The notes: generated from the sequence alone by a model not told the origin. DNA of 64,000 bases from an uncultured Lachnospiraceae bacterium (GCA_910585635.1 CAJUFE010000009.1:46575-110574); one strand, 5' to 3'. Positions 52,401 through 60,252 are shown, numbered from the stretch's first letter. Program-made: numbers and translations.

Positions 52401-52423
52401 CAGGTCTTTTTTGTTGTACGCAT
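49415..52423 (-). CDS. Hybrid sensor histidine kinase with two receiver domains
   Basis: A 1002-residue protein. An N-terminal membrane helix (about 11-30) and a second (about 285-305) flank a Cache-like sensor. A PAS-like region (about 345-470) precedes HisKA with phospho-His in FLSNMSHDIRTPMNAIIGFA, and HATPase with NLLSNAVKYTPAGG and GTGLGMAITKNIVEMMGG. Two receivers follow: LVVDDDHDSCES with Asp in IIDWQMPELSG, and LLVEDNELNQEIAEAI with Asp in LMDVQMPVMDG. No DNA-binding domain is present. It probably feeds another regulator. The start follows GAGAGGGAGGG. Confidence 0.93.
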   Translation of the reverse strand: MRTTKKTWQNVLYISILMAAVCLLFIWYSAMNSRRIEECNLNYAMDSARQTVLRIESELLNASRRIRNYTYLLSETLNEPEVGTDMLLALEDNSDFDALQFADQDGVNLASDGRTFNGRDREYFASGMAGESGADVVFDSRITSKTMMAFYAPLRHDGEIFGLLLGLYFAEDYLREMLSTSYFGEQADVFLCTQEGRVVASSDAAVYEKPLLDALQEAGVIDAGTAADAWEIFRRGSGEGGFICAPGSLTDNLCVLYVPNSDYVLVQTFPKSVTQEMVHDANQIGMILQAVLVGMFLAYILLLLFRGRRMGRQLEKESQEKKHAQAEISVANRKERQYRIAVTSSAFCTFEFNLTKDLVQQDVQRMVDGQQISLLEKVGLKAPCPASLCFEKWKDFILEESVEDYDATVDLAHLKDCFEKGETEVTLDHWDRASAGQQICVRQSFIMTQDEGTGDLMVMVISKDITAQVRKQREQTQALQEALMQAQHANSAKTTFLSNMSHDIRTPMNAIIGFATLAVSHIDNQSQVKDCLQKVLSSSNHLLSLINDILDMSRIESGKVQIKEQECNISALTHNLVNIIQPQVKAKRLELFIDTFDVTNEDVIADSLKLSQIFVNLLSNAVKYTPAGGTISFRILQQATFHRGYGDYVFLVKDNGIGMSPDFVEHIFEPFEREASTTKTGIQGTGLGMAITKNIVEMMGGKISVRSEKGKGSEFKVEISLRLQDIEKSAAQIKEMEGLRALVVDDDHDSCESVARMLEQLGMRAEWTTSGREAVSQAKSAHDKGDPYHTYIIDWQMPELSGIDTAKGIRAAIGHEVPIIILTAYDWTDIEEEAREAGITAFCAKPLFMSDLKASLLAANDLIEKEERPTWSQADFSGKRILLVEDNELNQEIAEAILEETGFTVESAPDGSDAVERMRQVEEYYYDAVLMDVQMPVMDGYEATRTIRALPRRDVKDLPIIAMTANAMEEDKEAALKNGMDAHIAKPIDIELFMSVLSRYLH

Positions 52424-52496
52424 GGGGCCCTCCCTCTCAGAATATAAGTTGTTCTATTTTATCATCTTTTCGGGAAAAAGTATAGAGGGAGCGGCA

Positions 52497-52526
52497 AAAC
52501 AAAAACTCCCAGGGAAACCCCGGGAG
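52497..52526 (-). terminator. rpmF terminator
   Basis: The stem CTCCCGGGG/CCCTGGGAG (one G-T pair, 3-base loop) is followed on the minus strand by TTTTTGTTTT. Confidence 0.85.
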
Positions 52527-52567
52527 CCTTATGTCCACTCGCCATTCCATTTTACGATCTTCAGGTC

Positions 52568-52750
52568 TTAGTCCTCGACCTTGACGATCTCTCTCTTATT
52601 ATAAGAGCCGCAAGCCTTGCATACTCTATGCGGCATCATCAGAGCGCCGCACTTGGAACACTTCACCAGATTGGGAACGCTCATCTTCCAATTTGCCCTG
52701 CGGCTATCTCTTCTAGCCTTAGAGGATTTATTCTTTGGACAGATAGACAT
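52568..52750 (-). CDS. rpmF: 50S ribosomal protein L32
   Basis: The 60-residue protein begins MSICPKNKSSKARRDSRRAN and carries the zinc site CSKCG...CKACG. The ATG at 52750 has AAGGAGGTG upstream; the longer frame is a shadow. In Lachnospiraceae rpmF normally follows the DUF177 gene directly, but here DUF177 ends more than 4 kb away. A consensus promoter and a ~118-base leader allow independent expression. L32 binds 23S rRNA near the peptidyl-transferase region. Confidence 0.97.
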   Translation of the reverse strand: MSICPKNKSSKARRDSRRANWKMSVPNLVKCSKCGALMMPHRVCKACGSYNKREIVKVED

Positions 52751-52875
52751 GGTTTTACACCTCCTTAAACTATAGGATCCAGATAATAACCGCCAGTGTG
52801 GGTCCACACCAGATAGGGTCTTCATCTAACATATTTTGAGCGATATCGCATCAACTCTCTATACGCACTTTTAAT

Positions 52876-52904
52876 ATTATACATAGGGGTACTTTTTTTG
52901 TCAA
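52876..52904 (-). promoter_or_regulatory. rpmF promoter
   Basis: TTGACA (52899-52904) and TATAAT (52876-52881) with a 17-bp spacer on the minus strand. Both boxes are perfect consensus. Confidence 0.92.
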
Positions 52905-53025
52905 TCGGTTTTTTGCAGTTCGTGGAGAAAAATACCACTGAAAATACCGCTACAACACACTTATCCGACTATAGCGGCCGCTTCGATCTCACACAGCACC
53001 CCCTTCGGAAGTTCCTTTACCGCTC

Positions 53026-54219
53026 CTATCTGATGTATTTTTTATAAGTTTCCTTCATCCTCCCCAGCGCCTCTTCTACATAGCGGGTGGGGCAGGCCAG
53101 GTTCCAGCGCTCGTAGCCATCACCCTGTGCACCGAATACGTATCCTTCGTCAAAGAATAGTTTTGCCTCTTCATGGTTAATGCGCTCCAACTCCTTACTG
53201 TCGAGCCCCAGTCCTCTCCAATCCATCCATAAAAGATAGGTCGCTTCCAGCTTTTTAACCTTGATCTGGGGAAATTCTCTGGCCATAAAGTCGGTCACCA
53301 GCTTCCGGTTCGTATCGATCACGCCGACCGCCTCTTTTAACCACTGCCCACACTCTCTGTAAGCGGCCTCGCAGGCTCGATAGCCCAGGATATTGCACTT
53401 GGGGTTCGGATTGGTCCGCTTTAGGGCCTCAAGAAATTGCTCCCGCAATACCGGGTTAGGGATAAAGATATTGGAGGTCTGCAATCCAGCCAGGTTGAAG
53501 GTCTTGCTGGGTGCAGTGCAAACGATGCAGTTGTCTGCGATCTCCTTGGAAAGAGAAGCAAATACGATGTGCTGATATCCTGGCATCACCAGATCAAAAT
53601 GGATCTCATCAGAGACCACCAACACATGGTGCTTTAAACAGATCTCCCCGATCCTCTCCAGCTCCTCACGTGTCCATACGCGGCCGCAGGGATTATGAGG
53701 GCTGCACAAGATCAGCATCTTGGTATTCTCGTCTGCCGCTTTCCGCTCAAAGTCCTCAAAGTCGATCTCATAGCTGTCTCCCTTTTCTACCAATCCACAG
53801 TCCACCAGTACACGGTGATTATCCTTCACGGCATGGTACATGGGATAGTAGACGGGAGTCATCAGCATGACCCCTTCTCCTTCCTTGGTGTAGATCTTCA
53901 CCGCGTCAAAAAAAGCGTCGATGATCCCATGGGATGGCAGGATCCACTCCGGATCGGCATCCCAGCCGTGCTGCTCCTTCATCCACCGGCAGACCGTATC
54001 CAGGTAGTCTTTGGTAGGGTTCGCATAGCCCATGATCGAATGGTCCAGTTCATATTTCAGCGCCTCCACGATCTCCGGCGCTGTGACAAATTCCATATCG
54101 GCTACGGAAAATGGGATGATATCCTCTTCTTCCCTTACTCCATTGATCTCCAGCTCATCCCATTTCTTAGAACCGGTATGAAATCTCTTATGTACGGTCT
54201 CAAAGTCATATTTCTTCAT
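53026..54219 (-). CDS. MalY/PatB-type PLP-dependent C-S lyase
   Basis: A 397-residue fold-type I enzyme. It has FSVADMEFVTAPEIVEALK near the start, PVYYPMYHAV, LCSPHNPCGRVWTREELE and the PLP Lys in CTAPSKTFNLAGLQTSN. The C-terminal NLACPTRYVEEAL includes the Arg that binds the carboxylate. It probably splits cystathionine or cystine to a keto acid, ammonia and a thiol. It is downstream of a redox protein and an amino-acid permease, consistent with uptake and cleavage of a sulfur amino acid. Confidence 0.9.
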   Translation of the reverse strand: MKKYDFETVHKRFHTGSKKWDELEINGVREEEDIIPFSVADMEFVTAPEIVEALKYELDHSIMGYANPTKDYLDTVCRWMKEQHGWDADPEWILPSHGIIDAFFDAVKIYTKEGEGVMLMTPVYYPMYHAVKDNHRVLVDCGLVEKGDSYEIDFEDFERKAADENTKMLILCSPHNPCGRVWTREELERIGEICLKHHVLVVSDEIHFDLVMPGYQHIVFASLSKEIADNCIVCTAPSKTFNLAGLQTSNIFIPNPVLREQFLEALKRTNPNPKCNILGYRACEAAYRECGQWLKEAVGVIDTNRKLVTDFMAREFPQIKVKKLEATYLLWMDWRGLGLDSKELERINHEEAKLFFDEGYVFGAQGDGYERWNLACPTRYVEEALGRMKETYKKYIR

Positions 54220-54256
54220 CTTTACATCCTCCTCATATGATCATATCACTGCTCTA

Positions 54257-54547
54257 TTACGCTCCTGCCTTTTTCAGTGCCTCCTCCAGTTCCAACGTTC
54301 TGGTCCCATCGCTAAAGACGAAACAAGGAAGGCCGATCTTTCCTTTCTCCACATAATCCGCCTGATCAGACATAGTCCGGTATAGTCTATAGACCTCATC
54401 ATGCTCATGTAATGCCAGAAAGCTCCGAAGATCTTGCAGGCTGGCGGATACGTCTTTAAATCCAAAATCCACATGAGCTTCCTTACATTTGGCGATCGCA
54501 TAGATCGTATTGGGGCAAAGATGGCTGCCCACGATAGTAAACCGCAT
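54257..54547 (-). CDS. Glutaredoxin-like thioredoxin-fold protein
   Basis: A 96-residue protein with the fold of glutaredoxin-related proteins: FTIVGSHLCPNTIYAIAKCK, with CPNT in place of the redox CxxC motif, and IGLPCFVFSDGTRTLELEEA holding the cis-Pro. It lies between permease and lyase genes, so a role in thiol handling of the imported substrate is likely. The single N-terminal active-site Cys would favour a monothiol mechanism. Confidence 0.75.
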   Translation of the reverse strand: MRFTIVGSHLCPNTIYAIAKCKEAHVDFGFKDVSASLQDLRSFLALHEHDEVYRLYRTMSDQADYVEKGKIGLPCFVFSDGTRTLELEEALKKAGA

Positions 54548-54582
54548 ATCTCTCCTCCGCTCTTATCCTCACTCCATTTTTA

Positions 54583-55938
54583 TCACTTACCCTCACTGGT
54601 ATAATCCACGATCAGATCATTTTCCAATTCCACCTGCTTGCCCCAGATCTTAACATAGACCGCCACCGCAGCTACCAGCACGGCGAGGAACCCCAGTACG
54701 GCCATAGAAAGGCTCATGAACAGGGAATAGGACAGCACGCAGAGCACGATCATCCCCACCACCGCGATGCCCTTAGACTGGGCCGGAGAGATCTTCAGCG
54801 TCGATCGGTTTAAGATATCCCCAAACTTAGAGGCCAGAGCGAACAAGGCCAGACACACCATGATCTTTGTCAGGAGCGAGTTCGCTGTAGTGAATTTCGT
54901 GATGACCGAGATATCCAGCTTCAGTGCCAGCGGGATCATCCCCACTACATAAAACATGGTCAACAGTTTATATGGGACACCGTGCTTGCTCACAGTCCCC
55001 AGCTTGCCCGGGAGTAAGCCGTCATCACATGCTACCAGCAAAGGTTTGGTGATCCAGGAAAGGGTGGAATTGAGTGTCGTCGCCGTAGCGCCAAGGGCAG
55101 CGCCGATCACGAACAGATAAAATGTGATCCCGGGCATCGTTTCTCTCGCCACCAGGGTCAGAGGCTGGTCGGCTACCCGTTCGATGGGGAGCACACCGGC
55201 CGCCACCAGGGCGATCAATACGTAGAACACACCTACGCCGAAGGTGGATACCACCATGACCTTTGGGATAGTCCTGCCCGCGTCCTTGGCCTCACCTCCC
55301 AGCTCCGCGATAAACTGCGCTCCTGCTGTCGCGGAGCTTAAGAGCGCCAGGGTGCTGACAAATGCCAAAGACCCATTCATGAACAAGTTCTTTGAGTCCA
55401 TAATGTAGGACATATCTGTCTTTGGAAGTCCAAATCCGATAAATAAGAGCAGGCCGCCCATAAGGGCTACAGTCATGATCTTGTTCACCAGCGCTGCCGA
55501 CTTCGTCCCTACCAGGTTCATCCCAAAGAACAGGGTCAGGATGACCATAGCCGCCAGATGCTGGTCCACGCCGGGGACGATACTGGCTAAGTACGCGCCA
55601 AAGCTCAATGCATACTGTGAGATCGCCACTCCGAAAGAAGTGGTATGTAACAATAGATAGATCATGCCCGGTCCTTTGCCCATAAGCCGGCTACAGTATC
55701 GATATGGCCCTCCCGTCGTCGGTACGGCCGAGCTTAGGATCGCTACCGGGAAGATACTGATGATGGTCAGGAATGGGGAGAGCAAAAAAGCTAAAGCCAC
55801 GCCCGTCCCGGTCATCCCGATCGCCACACCGGTCGATGACATGATCCCCGCACCGATGATCTGTCCTATGGCGATCGCCATCAAATCCCAAAATCCCAGA
55901 TTTCGTATCAGTTTACTTTCTTGTCTTTGCGCACTCAT
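54583..55938 (-). CDS. APC-family amino acid permease
   Basis: A 451-residue transporter with about 12 membrane segments. The first contains IGQIIGAGIMSSTGVAIGM, the APC-type GxG hinge, and later SSATAGAQFIAELGGEAKDAGR and TTLNSTLSWITKPLLVA. It probably imports an amino acid; the C-S lyase downstream suggests a sulfur-containing one. It is divergent from the MarR gene and its promoter overlaps MarR-type palindromes. Confidence 0.88.
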   Translation of the reverse strand: MSAQRQESKLIRNLGFWDLMAIAIGQIIGAGIMSSTGVAIGMTGTGVALAFLLSPFLTIISIFPVAILSSAVPTTGGPYRYCSRLMGKGPGMIYLLLHTTSFGVAISQYALSFGAYLASIVPGVDQHLAAMVILTLFFGMNLVGTKSAALVNKIMTVALMGGLLLFIGFGLPKTDMSYIMDSKNLFMNGSLAFVSTLALLSSATAGAQFIAELGGEAKDAGRTIPKVMVVSTFGVGVFYVLIALVAAGVLPIERVADQPLTLVARETMPGITFYLFVIGAALGATATTLNSTLSWITKPLLVACDDGLLPGKLGTVSKHGVPYKLLTMFYVVGMIPLALKLDISVITKFTTANSLLTKIMVCLALFALASKFGDILNRSTLKISPAQSKGIAVVGMIVLCVLSYSLFMSLSMAVLGFLAVLVAAVAVYVKIWGKQVELENDLIVDYTSEGK

Positions 55939-56080
55939 CTTATCCTCCTATGTTTTGATAACCCCTGAAAAAGCTGTCTCCGTCCTCTATCTCCTCTCTA
56001 TATCGCCTCCTCTCTACTCTTCCATCTACGGCAATACCTGCCATCACACCAAGATCATATCCTATGGAGCGCTCCATATA

Positions 56081-56156
56081 GTTAAGTATTTTAACTTCAT
56101 GTTAAGTCGCTTAACTTCATGTTAAATATATTAATATCATAGTCAGATCTTGTCAA
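56081..56156 (-). promoter_or_regulatory. Permease promoter with MarR-type operators
   Basis: On the minus strand TTGACA (56151-56156) and TAATAT (56128-56133) are 17 bp apart. Immediately downstream of the -10 are two perfect palindromes TTAACTTCATGTTAA (56091-56105 and 56111-56125), 20 bp centre to centre, and a third overlapping GTTAAGTATTTTAAC (56081-56095). The arrangement fits repression by the MarR-type protein. Confidence 0.85.
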
Positions 56157-56303
56157 TCCCTTTTCTCGATCTTTTTGCTCTTTTTATCCATTCTTTTTCT
56201 TTGCTCAAACCTATCACCAAATATAGATTTTTGTTGGCTTTTCTGTTATAGTAGATTGTAGCGTCAACTCGTACACCGGTTTAGAAAAGGATGTGGACAC
56301 GAC

Positions 56304-56783
56304 ATGGCTGACTATGACTTCAGCACCACGGATATGGCGGATATCCTCCACCAAGCCTCTATGCTCTACTTAGCCTCCAATCTCCCCACCGATTATGGGA
56401 CAGGCGAAGACTATACTTCCGTAGAGGTCCATATGTTAAAATATATCATCGATCACCCAGGCAAGACGGTTACCGATCTTTCTCTGGATTGGGACAGGAC
56501 AAAAGCCGCGATCTCTATGATGATGAAAAAAATGGAACAAAAAGGATTGATCTGCAAAAAAACGGCTCCTGACAGTTTCAAAAAGCAATTGTACTATGCC
56601 ACACCGAAAGGGCATGCGCTGAACCAGGCCCATTTAGCGTATGACACGGTCGTATTTGGAAAAACCATCGACTTGATGAAAGAAACATGCTCAGAGACCG
56701 AGATCAGTCTCTGTTTCCATGTTTTAAATGAATTTTGTAGGGCCAGACGGAAAAAACATTATCGTTCTGCTCCATCCGAATGA
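56304..56783 (+). CDS. MarR-family transcriptional regulator
   Basis: A 159-residue winged helix protein, divergent from the permease. The HTH is HPGKTVTDLSLDWDRTKAAI followed by MMKKMEQKGLICKKT and the wing (DSFKKQLYYATPKGHAL). The N- and C-terminal helices would form the dimer interface. It likely represses the permease/redox/lyase cluster through the TTAAC-N5-GTTAA sites between the genes. No ligand is evident. Confidence 0.87.
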   Translation: MADYDFSTTDMADILHQASMLYLASNLPTDYGTGEDYTSVEVHMLKYIIDHPGKTVTDLSLDWDRTKAAISMMMKKMEQKGLICKKTAPDSFKKQLYYATPKGHALNQAHLAYDTVVFGKTIDLMKETCSETEISLCFHVLNEFCRARRKKHYRSAPSE

Positions 56784-56835
56784 GTTTGATAAAGTGCCAA
56801 AGATAGCGACTCTCTGCATGTCAATGCGTATAACA

Positions 56836-56938
56836 AGGGGGCTGTCGCAAAATAGCCGCTATATACAGGATATGGCGTTCTGACCCGATCGGTCACAGCC
56901 ACATATCGTGTATAAGCTGCATTTTGCGACAGCCCCCT
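56836..56938. repeat. Long palindrome, MITE-like or bidirectional terminator
   Basis: An 18-bp perfect terminal inverted repeat (AGGGGGCTGTCGCAAAAT) bounds a 103-bp segment, and the interior is itself nearly palindromic (TATACAGGATATGG against CCACATATCGTGTATA). The GGGCTGTCGCAAAA ends resemble insertion-sequence ends. A CTCTTTT tract follows on the + side. It lies between the convergent MarR and DUF177 genes. Confidence 0.75.
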
Positions 56939-56957
56939 CTTTTGCTTATCCTGTTGA

Positions 56958-57491
56958 CTATCCGTTATCCGTATGAAACCTTTGAAAGATATCCTGGATC
57001 GCTGCCATCCTAGGATCTGGCGCGACGCGGTCACAGCCGCAGTCTCCATGGTTTAAGTTCTGGCCGCAGCGAGGACATATGCCCTTACAGTCCTCCCTGC
57101 AGAGGACCTTCATGGGCAGGTTTACCATCAGCTCGTTGGTGATGAGCTGATCCACATCCAGGAGATATCCCTGGATATAGGGATGCTCCTCCTGCTCCTC
57201 TGCCCCTTCCTCATCGCCAGTCTCCAGGTCCAGCTCCTCACTGAGCGGCAGACTAAAGGGTACCGGTACAGGCTCCAGGCAGCGGTCACAGGGCATGAGC
57301 AGGGTCAGATGGGCCTTTCCCTCCAGCCGCAGCTTCTTCTTTTCGGTGTGGGTGATGGTGAGCTCTGCCGGCTGCTTTTCTGTCACCGGATAGTCCGCCG
57401 CAGGGCCATGGAACTGTTCCATCTCGACCGGCTGGGTATAGGTCATGGACTTGCCTGGGACCGTGAGCAGCTCGGATAAGTTGATCTGCAT
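56958..57491 (-). CDS. YceD/DUF177 family protein
   Basis: The start at 57491 follows AAAGGAG; the longer frame is a shadow. The 177-residue protein has the family features LTLLMPCDRCLEPVPVPFSL, an acidic loop (DLETGDEEGAEEQEE) and the Cys-rich end CREDCKGICPRCGQNLNHG, which may bind zinc. YceD proteins act in 23S rRNA or 50S biogenesis and are usually encoded directly before rpmF. Here the next downstream gene is not rpmF. Confidence 0.9.
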   Translation of the reverse strand: MQINLSELLTVPGKSMTYTQPVEMEQFHGPAADYPVTEKQPAELTITHTEKKKLRLEGKAHLTLLMPCDRCLEPVPVPFSLPLSEELDLETGDEEGAEEQEEHPYIQGYLLDVDQLITNELMVNLPMKVLCREDCKGICPRCGQNLNHGDCGCDRVAPDPRMAAIQDIFQRFHTDNG

Positions 57492-57532
57492 CGTGTTCAC
57501 TCCTTTTTTATATCGTACAAAAAAGTGCTTTA

Positions 57533-57577
57533 GGGACAGGAGACCGCCGCACATCATCGGCGGCGGTCTCCTGTCCC
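57533..57577. terminator. 18-bp perfect hairpin between ackA and DUF177
   Basis: GGGACAGGAGACCGCCGC pairs perfectly with its complement across a 9-base loop. On the minus strand a run of six T begins eight bases past the stem. It may be a terminator, attenuator or RNase III site that uncouples ackA from DUF177. The remaining 120 bp up to ackA show no gene. Confidence 0.65.
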
Positions 57578-57697
57578 ATCTATAAGTCATCCTTCCCGGA
57601 TAGCCTGTGGATCATGCGCCTGGCGGTGGATCGCCATAACGATCGCCTGCAGCTGGGCCTCAAAGGATCCTTTTGCGGGGGATCTGACAGCCAGGAT

Positions 57698-58894
57698 CTA
57701 CTCGGTCAGTCTCTTGGTCTCGCGGGCGATGGCCAGCTCCTCGTTGGTGGGGATCAGCATGACCTTGACCTTGGAGTCGGCTGCGGAGATCACGGCGTTC
57801 TTTCCACGGACATCGTTAGCCGCGTCGTCGATCTTCACGCCCAGGTAGCCTAAGTAGCTGCAGATCGCCTTCCGGCTGGCCTTGTCGTTCTCGCCCACAC
57901 CTGCGGTAAAGGCGATCGCGTCCACACCGTTCATAGCGGCGGTGTACGCGCCGATGTACTTTGCCACACGGTAGATAAATGCCTCTAAAGCCACCTCTGC
58001 TAAGTGGTTGCCCTCTTTCTTCGCTGCTTCGATATCGCGGAAATCGCTGGACACGCCGCCGCTCATGCCTAAGACACCGGACTTCTTATTTAAGATGTTC
58101 AGGACCTCATTGACATCCTTGCTTTCTTTATTGCAGATGAACTGCACCACGGCCGGGTCGATATCGCCGCTCCTGGTACCCATGATCAGCCCCTCTAACG
58201 GGGTCAGGCCCATGGAGGTGTCCACACATTTGCCGCCGATGGAGGCGGAGATGCTGGCGCCGTTGCCTAAGTGACAGACGATCACTTTCGCGTTCTCGGG
58301 ATCTAAGCCGCCGAACTTGATCGCTTCGCCGGACACGAACATATGGCTGGTGCCGTGGAAGCCGTAGCGGCGGATGCCGTATTTATCATAGTACTCGTGG
58401 GGGATCGCGTACATATAGGCCTTCTCCGGCATAGCCATGCCGAAGCCGGTATCCCATACCGCCACATTCGGCTTGCCGGGCATAGCCGCCTCGCAGGCCT
58501 CGATGCCCATCAGGTTCGCCGGGTTGTGCAGAGGGCCTAAGTCGAAGCAGTCGCGGATGACCTTCTTCACATCAGCGTCCACCACGATGGACTGGCTGTA
58601 GGTGGTGCCGCCGTGGAGCACACGGTGGCCGATCGCGGTGATCTCATCGGTGCTGGCGATCACGCCATGGTCCTTATCCTGCAGGGCATCCATGACCATC
58701 TGGATCGCCACCTTATGATCGGGCATGGGATCTTCCACAACGAACTTATCCTTGCCTGTCGGCTGATGGGTCAGCTTAGAACCCTCGATGCCAATCCTCT
58801 CACACAAGCCTTTTGCGATCACGCTCTCATCGGCCATATCGATCAGCTGATATTTCAGGGAAGAACTCCCACAGTTTACTACTAAGATCTTCAT
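57698..58894 (-). CDS. ackA: Acetate kinase
   Basis: The ATG at 58894 is chosen (MKILVVNCGSSSLKYQLIDM start, AGGAGA upstream), giving 398 residues. Signature parts are the N-terminal phosphate loop, HRVLHGGTTYSQSIVVD and GFHGTSHMFVSGEA. It makes ATP and acetate from acetyl phosphate and ADP in the cytoplasm. The PduL-type phosphotransacylase just upstream supplies acyl phosphate, so the pair forms the acetate/propionate energy route of a fermenter. Length is normal. Confidence 0.97.
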   Translation of the reverse strand: MKILVVNCGSSSLKYQLIDMADESVIAKGLCERIGIEGSKLTHQPTGKDKFVVEDPMPDHKVAIQMVMDALQDKDHGVIASTDEITAIGHRVLHGGTTYSQSIVVDADVKKVIRDCFDLGPLHNPANLMGIEACEAAMPGKPNVAVWDTGFGMAMPEKAYMYAIPHEYYDKYGIRRYGFHGTSHMFVSGEAIKFGGLDPENAKVIVCHLGNGASISASIGGKCVDTSMGLTPLEGLIMGTRSGDIDPAVVQFICNKESKDVNEVLNILNKKSGVLGMSGGVSSDFRDIEAAKKEGNHLAEVALEAFIYRVAKYIGAYTAAMNGVDAIAFTAGVGENDKASRKAICSYLGYLGVKIDDAANDVRGKNAVISAADSKVKVMLIPTNEELAIARETKRLTE

Positions 58895-58984
58895 GTTCGA
58901 TCTGTTCTCCTTCCGGTTTCGTTTTTTAGTCAATGATCTTTCGCGTTCATCTGCGCTCATCTCCATGCACAGGACGGACAGTCC

Positions 58985-59554
58985 TCATCTCACGATCTCG
59001 CCGTACTGTTCTCTGCCGCAGCCTGCCGCGTTGGACTCGTCGGTATCGATGTGCATCGCCAGGGCATAGCTGTCGCTGACGCGGACCACCACATCCCCGA
59101 ACACCAGGCTCCTGCCATCGGTATCCAGCTTCACGGAGACGATCTCGCCATTGGTCACGCCAAGCTCCTTTGCCTCCGCTACCGTCGCATGGATATGACG
59201 CTTAGCGACGATAACACCCTCTGAGATCTCTACCTCACCCTTAGGACCGATCAGCTTACAGGGAGCGCTGCCTGCCAAGTCGCCGGATTCACGGACTGGA
59301 GCCGCGACACCGATGGAACGCGCGTCGGTCTGGGATAATTCCACCTGGGTGGCCTTACGGCAGGGGCCTAAGATGGACACACCCTTTAATTCCTTCTTCG
59401 GGCCTACTACGGTCACCCGCTCCTCGCAGGCAAACTGGCCAGGCTGGGAAAGGTCTTTCTTCCAGGTCAGCTCATAGCCTTCGCCAAATAACGTGGCCAG
59501 GTCTTCCTTGGTTACATGTACATGACGTGCAGAAGTCTCAACTAAGAATTTCAT
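58985..59554 (-). CDS. pduL: PduL-type phosphate acyltransferase
   Basis: A 189-residue zinc enzyme that swaps CoA and phosphate on acetyl or propanoyl groups. It carries the His motifs VETSARHVHVTKEDLATLFG and VIVAKRHIHATVAEAKELGV of the two beta-barrel halves, with ILGPCRKATQVELSQTDARS between them. No microcompartment targeting peptide is seen at the N-terminus, so it is probably the housekeeping Pta substitute beside ackA. A promoter lies 57 bp upstream. Confidence 0.95.
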   Translation of the reverse strand: MKFLVETSARHVHVTKEDLATLFGEGYELTWKKDLSQPGQFACEERVTVVGPKKELKGVSILGPCRKATQVELSQTDARSIGVAAPVRESGDLAGSAPCKLIGPKGEVEISEGVIVAKRHIHATVAEAKELGVTNGEIVSVKLDTDGRSLVFGDVVVRVSDSYALAMHIDTDESNAAGCGREQYGEIVR

Positions 59555-59617
59555 CTTTCTGATCTCTCCTATCTTTGATAATTGATCTTGCCCAACAAAA
59601 GTTGGAGTATGCCCTCT

Positions 59618-59646
59618 ATTTTATGTGCTTTTTCGGGTTTTTTCAA
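59618..59646 (-). promoter_or_regulatory. pduL-ackA promoter
   Basis: TTGAAA (59641-59646) and TAAAAT (59618-59623) with a 17-bp spacer on the minus strand, about 64 bp before the pduL start. Confidence 0.7.
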
Positions 59647-59823
59647 GACTTGTACAACAATTACTTTGCATTTTTTATAAAACATGGGAAGGGGTGAGCA
59701 GGCTTTTAACGGAAGAACGTATTTTGTCTTTTTTGCGCGATAAAAATGTAGATTTTTTCCAATATATGTGATAAAATGGCTATGTTGTCCAACCGATACC
59801 TGGCAACGGGAGGAGGTGTCCAC

Positions 59824-59922
59824 ATGGATGTCATAATATCTTTTATAGTTGCTGTTATGGGTGGAGTGGCTTGCCACTATATCATCAAATGGCTAGACAG
59901 TAACGACAAGGGCAACAGATAG
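59824..59922 (+). CDS. Tiny membrane protein, 32 residues
   Basis: The ATG follows GGAGGAGGTG by five bases. The product is one hydrophobic helix (VIISFIVAVMGGVACHYII) with a charged end KWLDSNDKGNR. Size, single helix and the strong stem-loop 35 bp downstream resemble type I toxin peptides, but no antisense RNA can be shown here. Similar CHYIIKWLD peptides are familiar from clostridial genomes. It may be a signalling or stress peptide. Confidence 0.7.
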   Translation: MDVIISFIVAVMGGVACHYIIKWLDSNDKGNR

Positions 59923-59957
59923 CCTAGTGGGTGCTTTGCCACTATAAAAGAAAAGAA

Positions 59958-59995
59958 GGCTCCCCTGACCGTATGACGGTACGGTCAGGGGAGCC
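59958..59995. terminator. Bidirectional terminator after the 32-residue gene
   Basis: A perfect 15-bp stem GGCTCCCCTGACCGT with complement and 8-base loop, then GTTCTTTT on the + strand and TTCTTTTCTTTTA on the minus strand. Confidence 0.88.
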
Positions 59996-60149
59996 GTTCT
60001 TTTGCCCACATGGACTGTTATGATATCTTTTCTCGTAGGCCATTATAGCATATGCCGTTTTCATTTGCAATATCCTTTTTTGATCGGGAGAAGATATCGA
60101 CCATGCCATACAGGTATACAAACCTATCAGACTGACCATCAGACAGGCC

Positions 60150-60178
60150 TTTACGGCCCTCCACTTTTTGATTATAAT
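60150..60178 (+). promoter_or_regulatory. Possible tmcAL promoter
   Basis: TTTACG and TATAAT (60173-60178) with a 17-bp spacer, 75 bp before the start. The -35 box is weak. Confidence 0.45.
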
Positions 60179-60252
60179 GGAACACAGAGCGGTCCGATCA
60201 CATAGACAAGGATCCAGAGACGTTAAAGAGACCTTTCGAAAAGGAGTTTCCC

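Noticed and set aside
59569..59877. Minus-strand 102-residue ORF upstream of pduL
   Set aside because: It overlaps the pduL promoter and leader and the real 32-residue + strand gene; composition is not protein-like.
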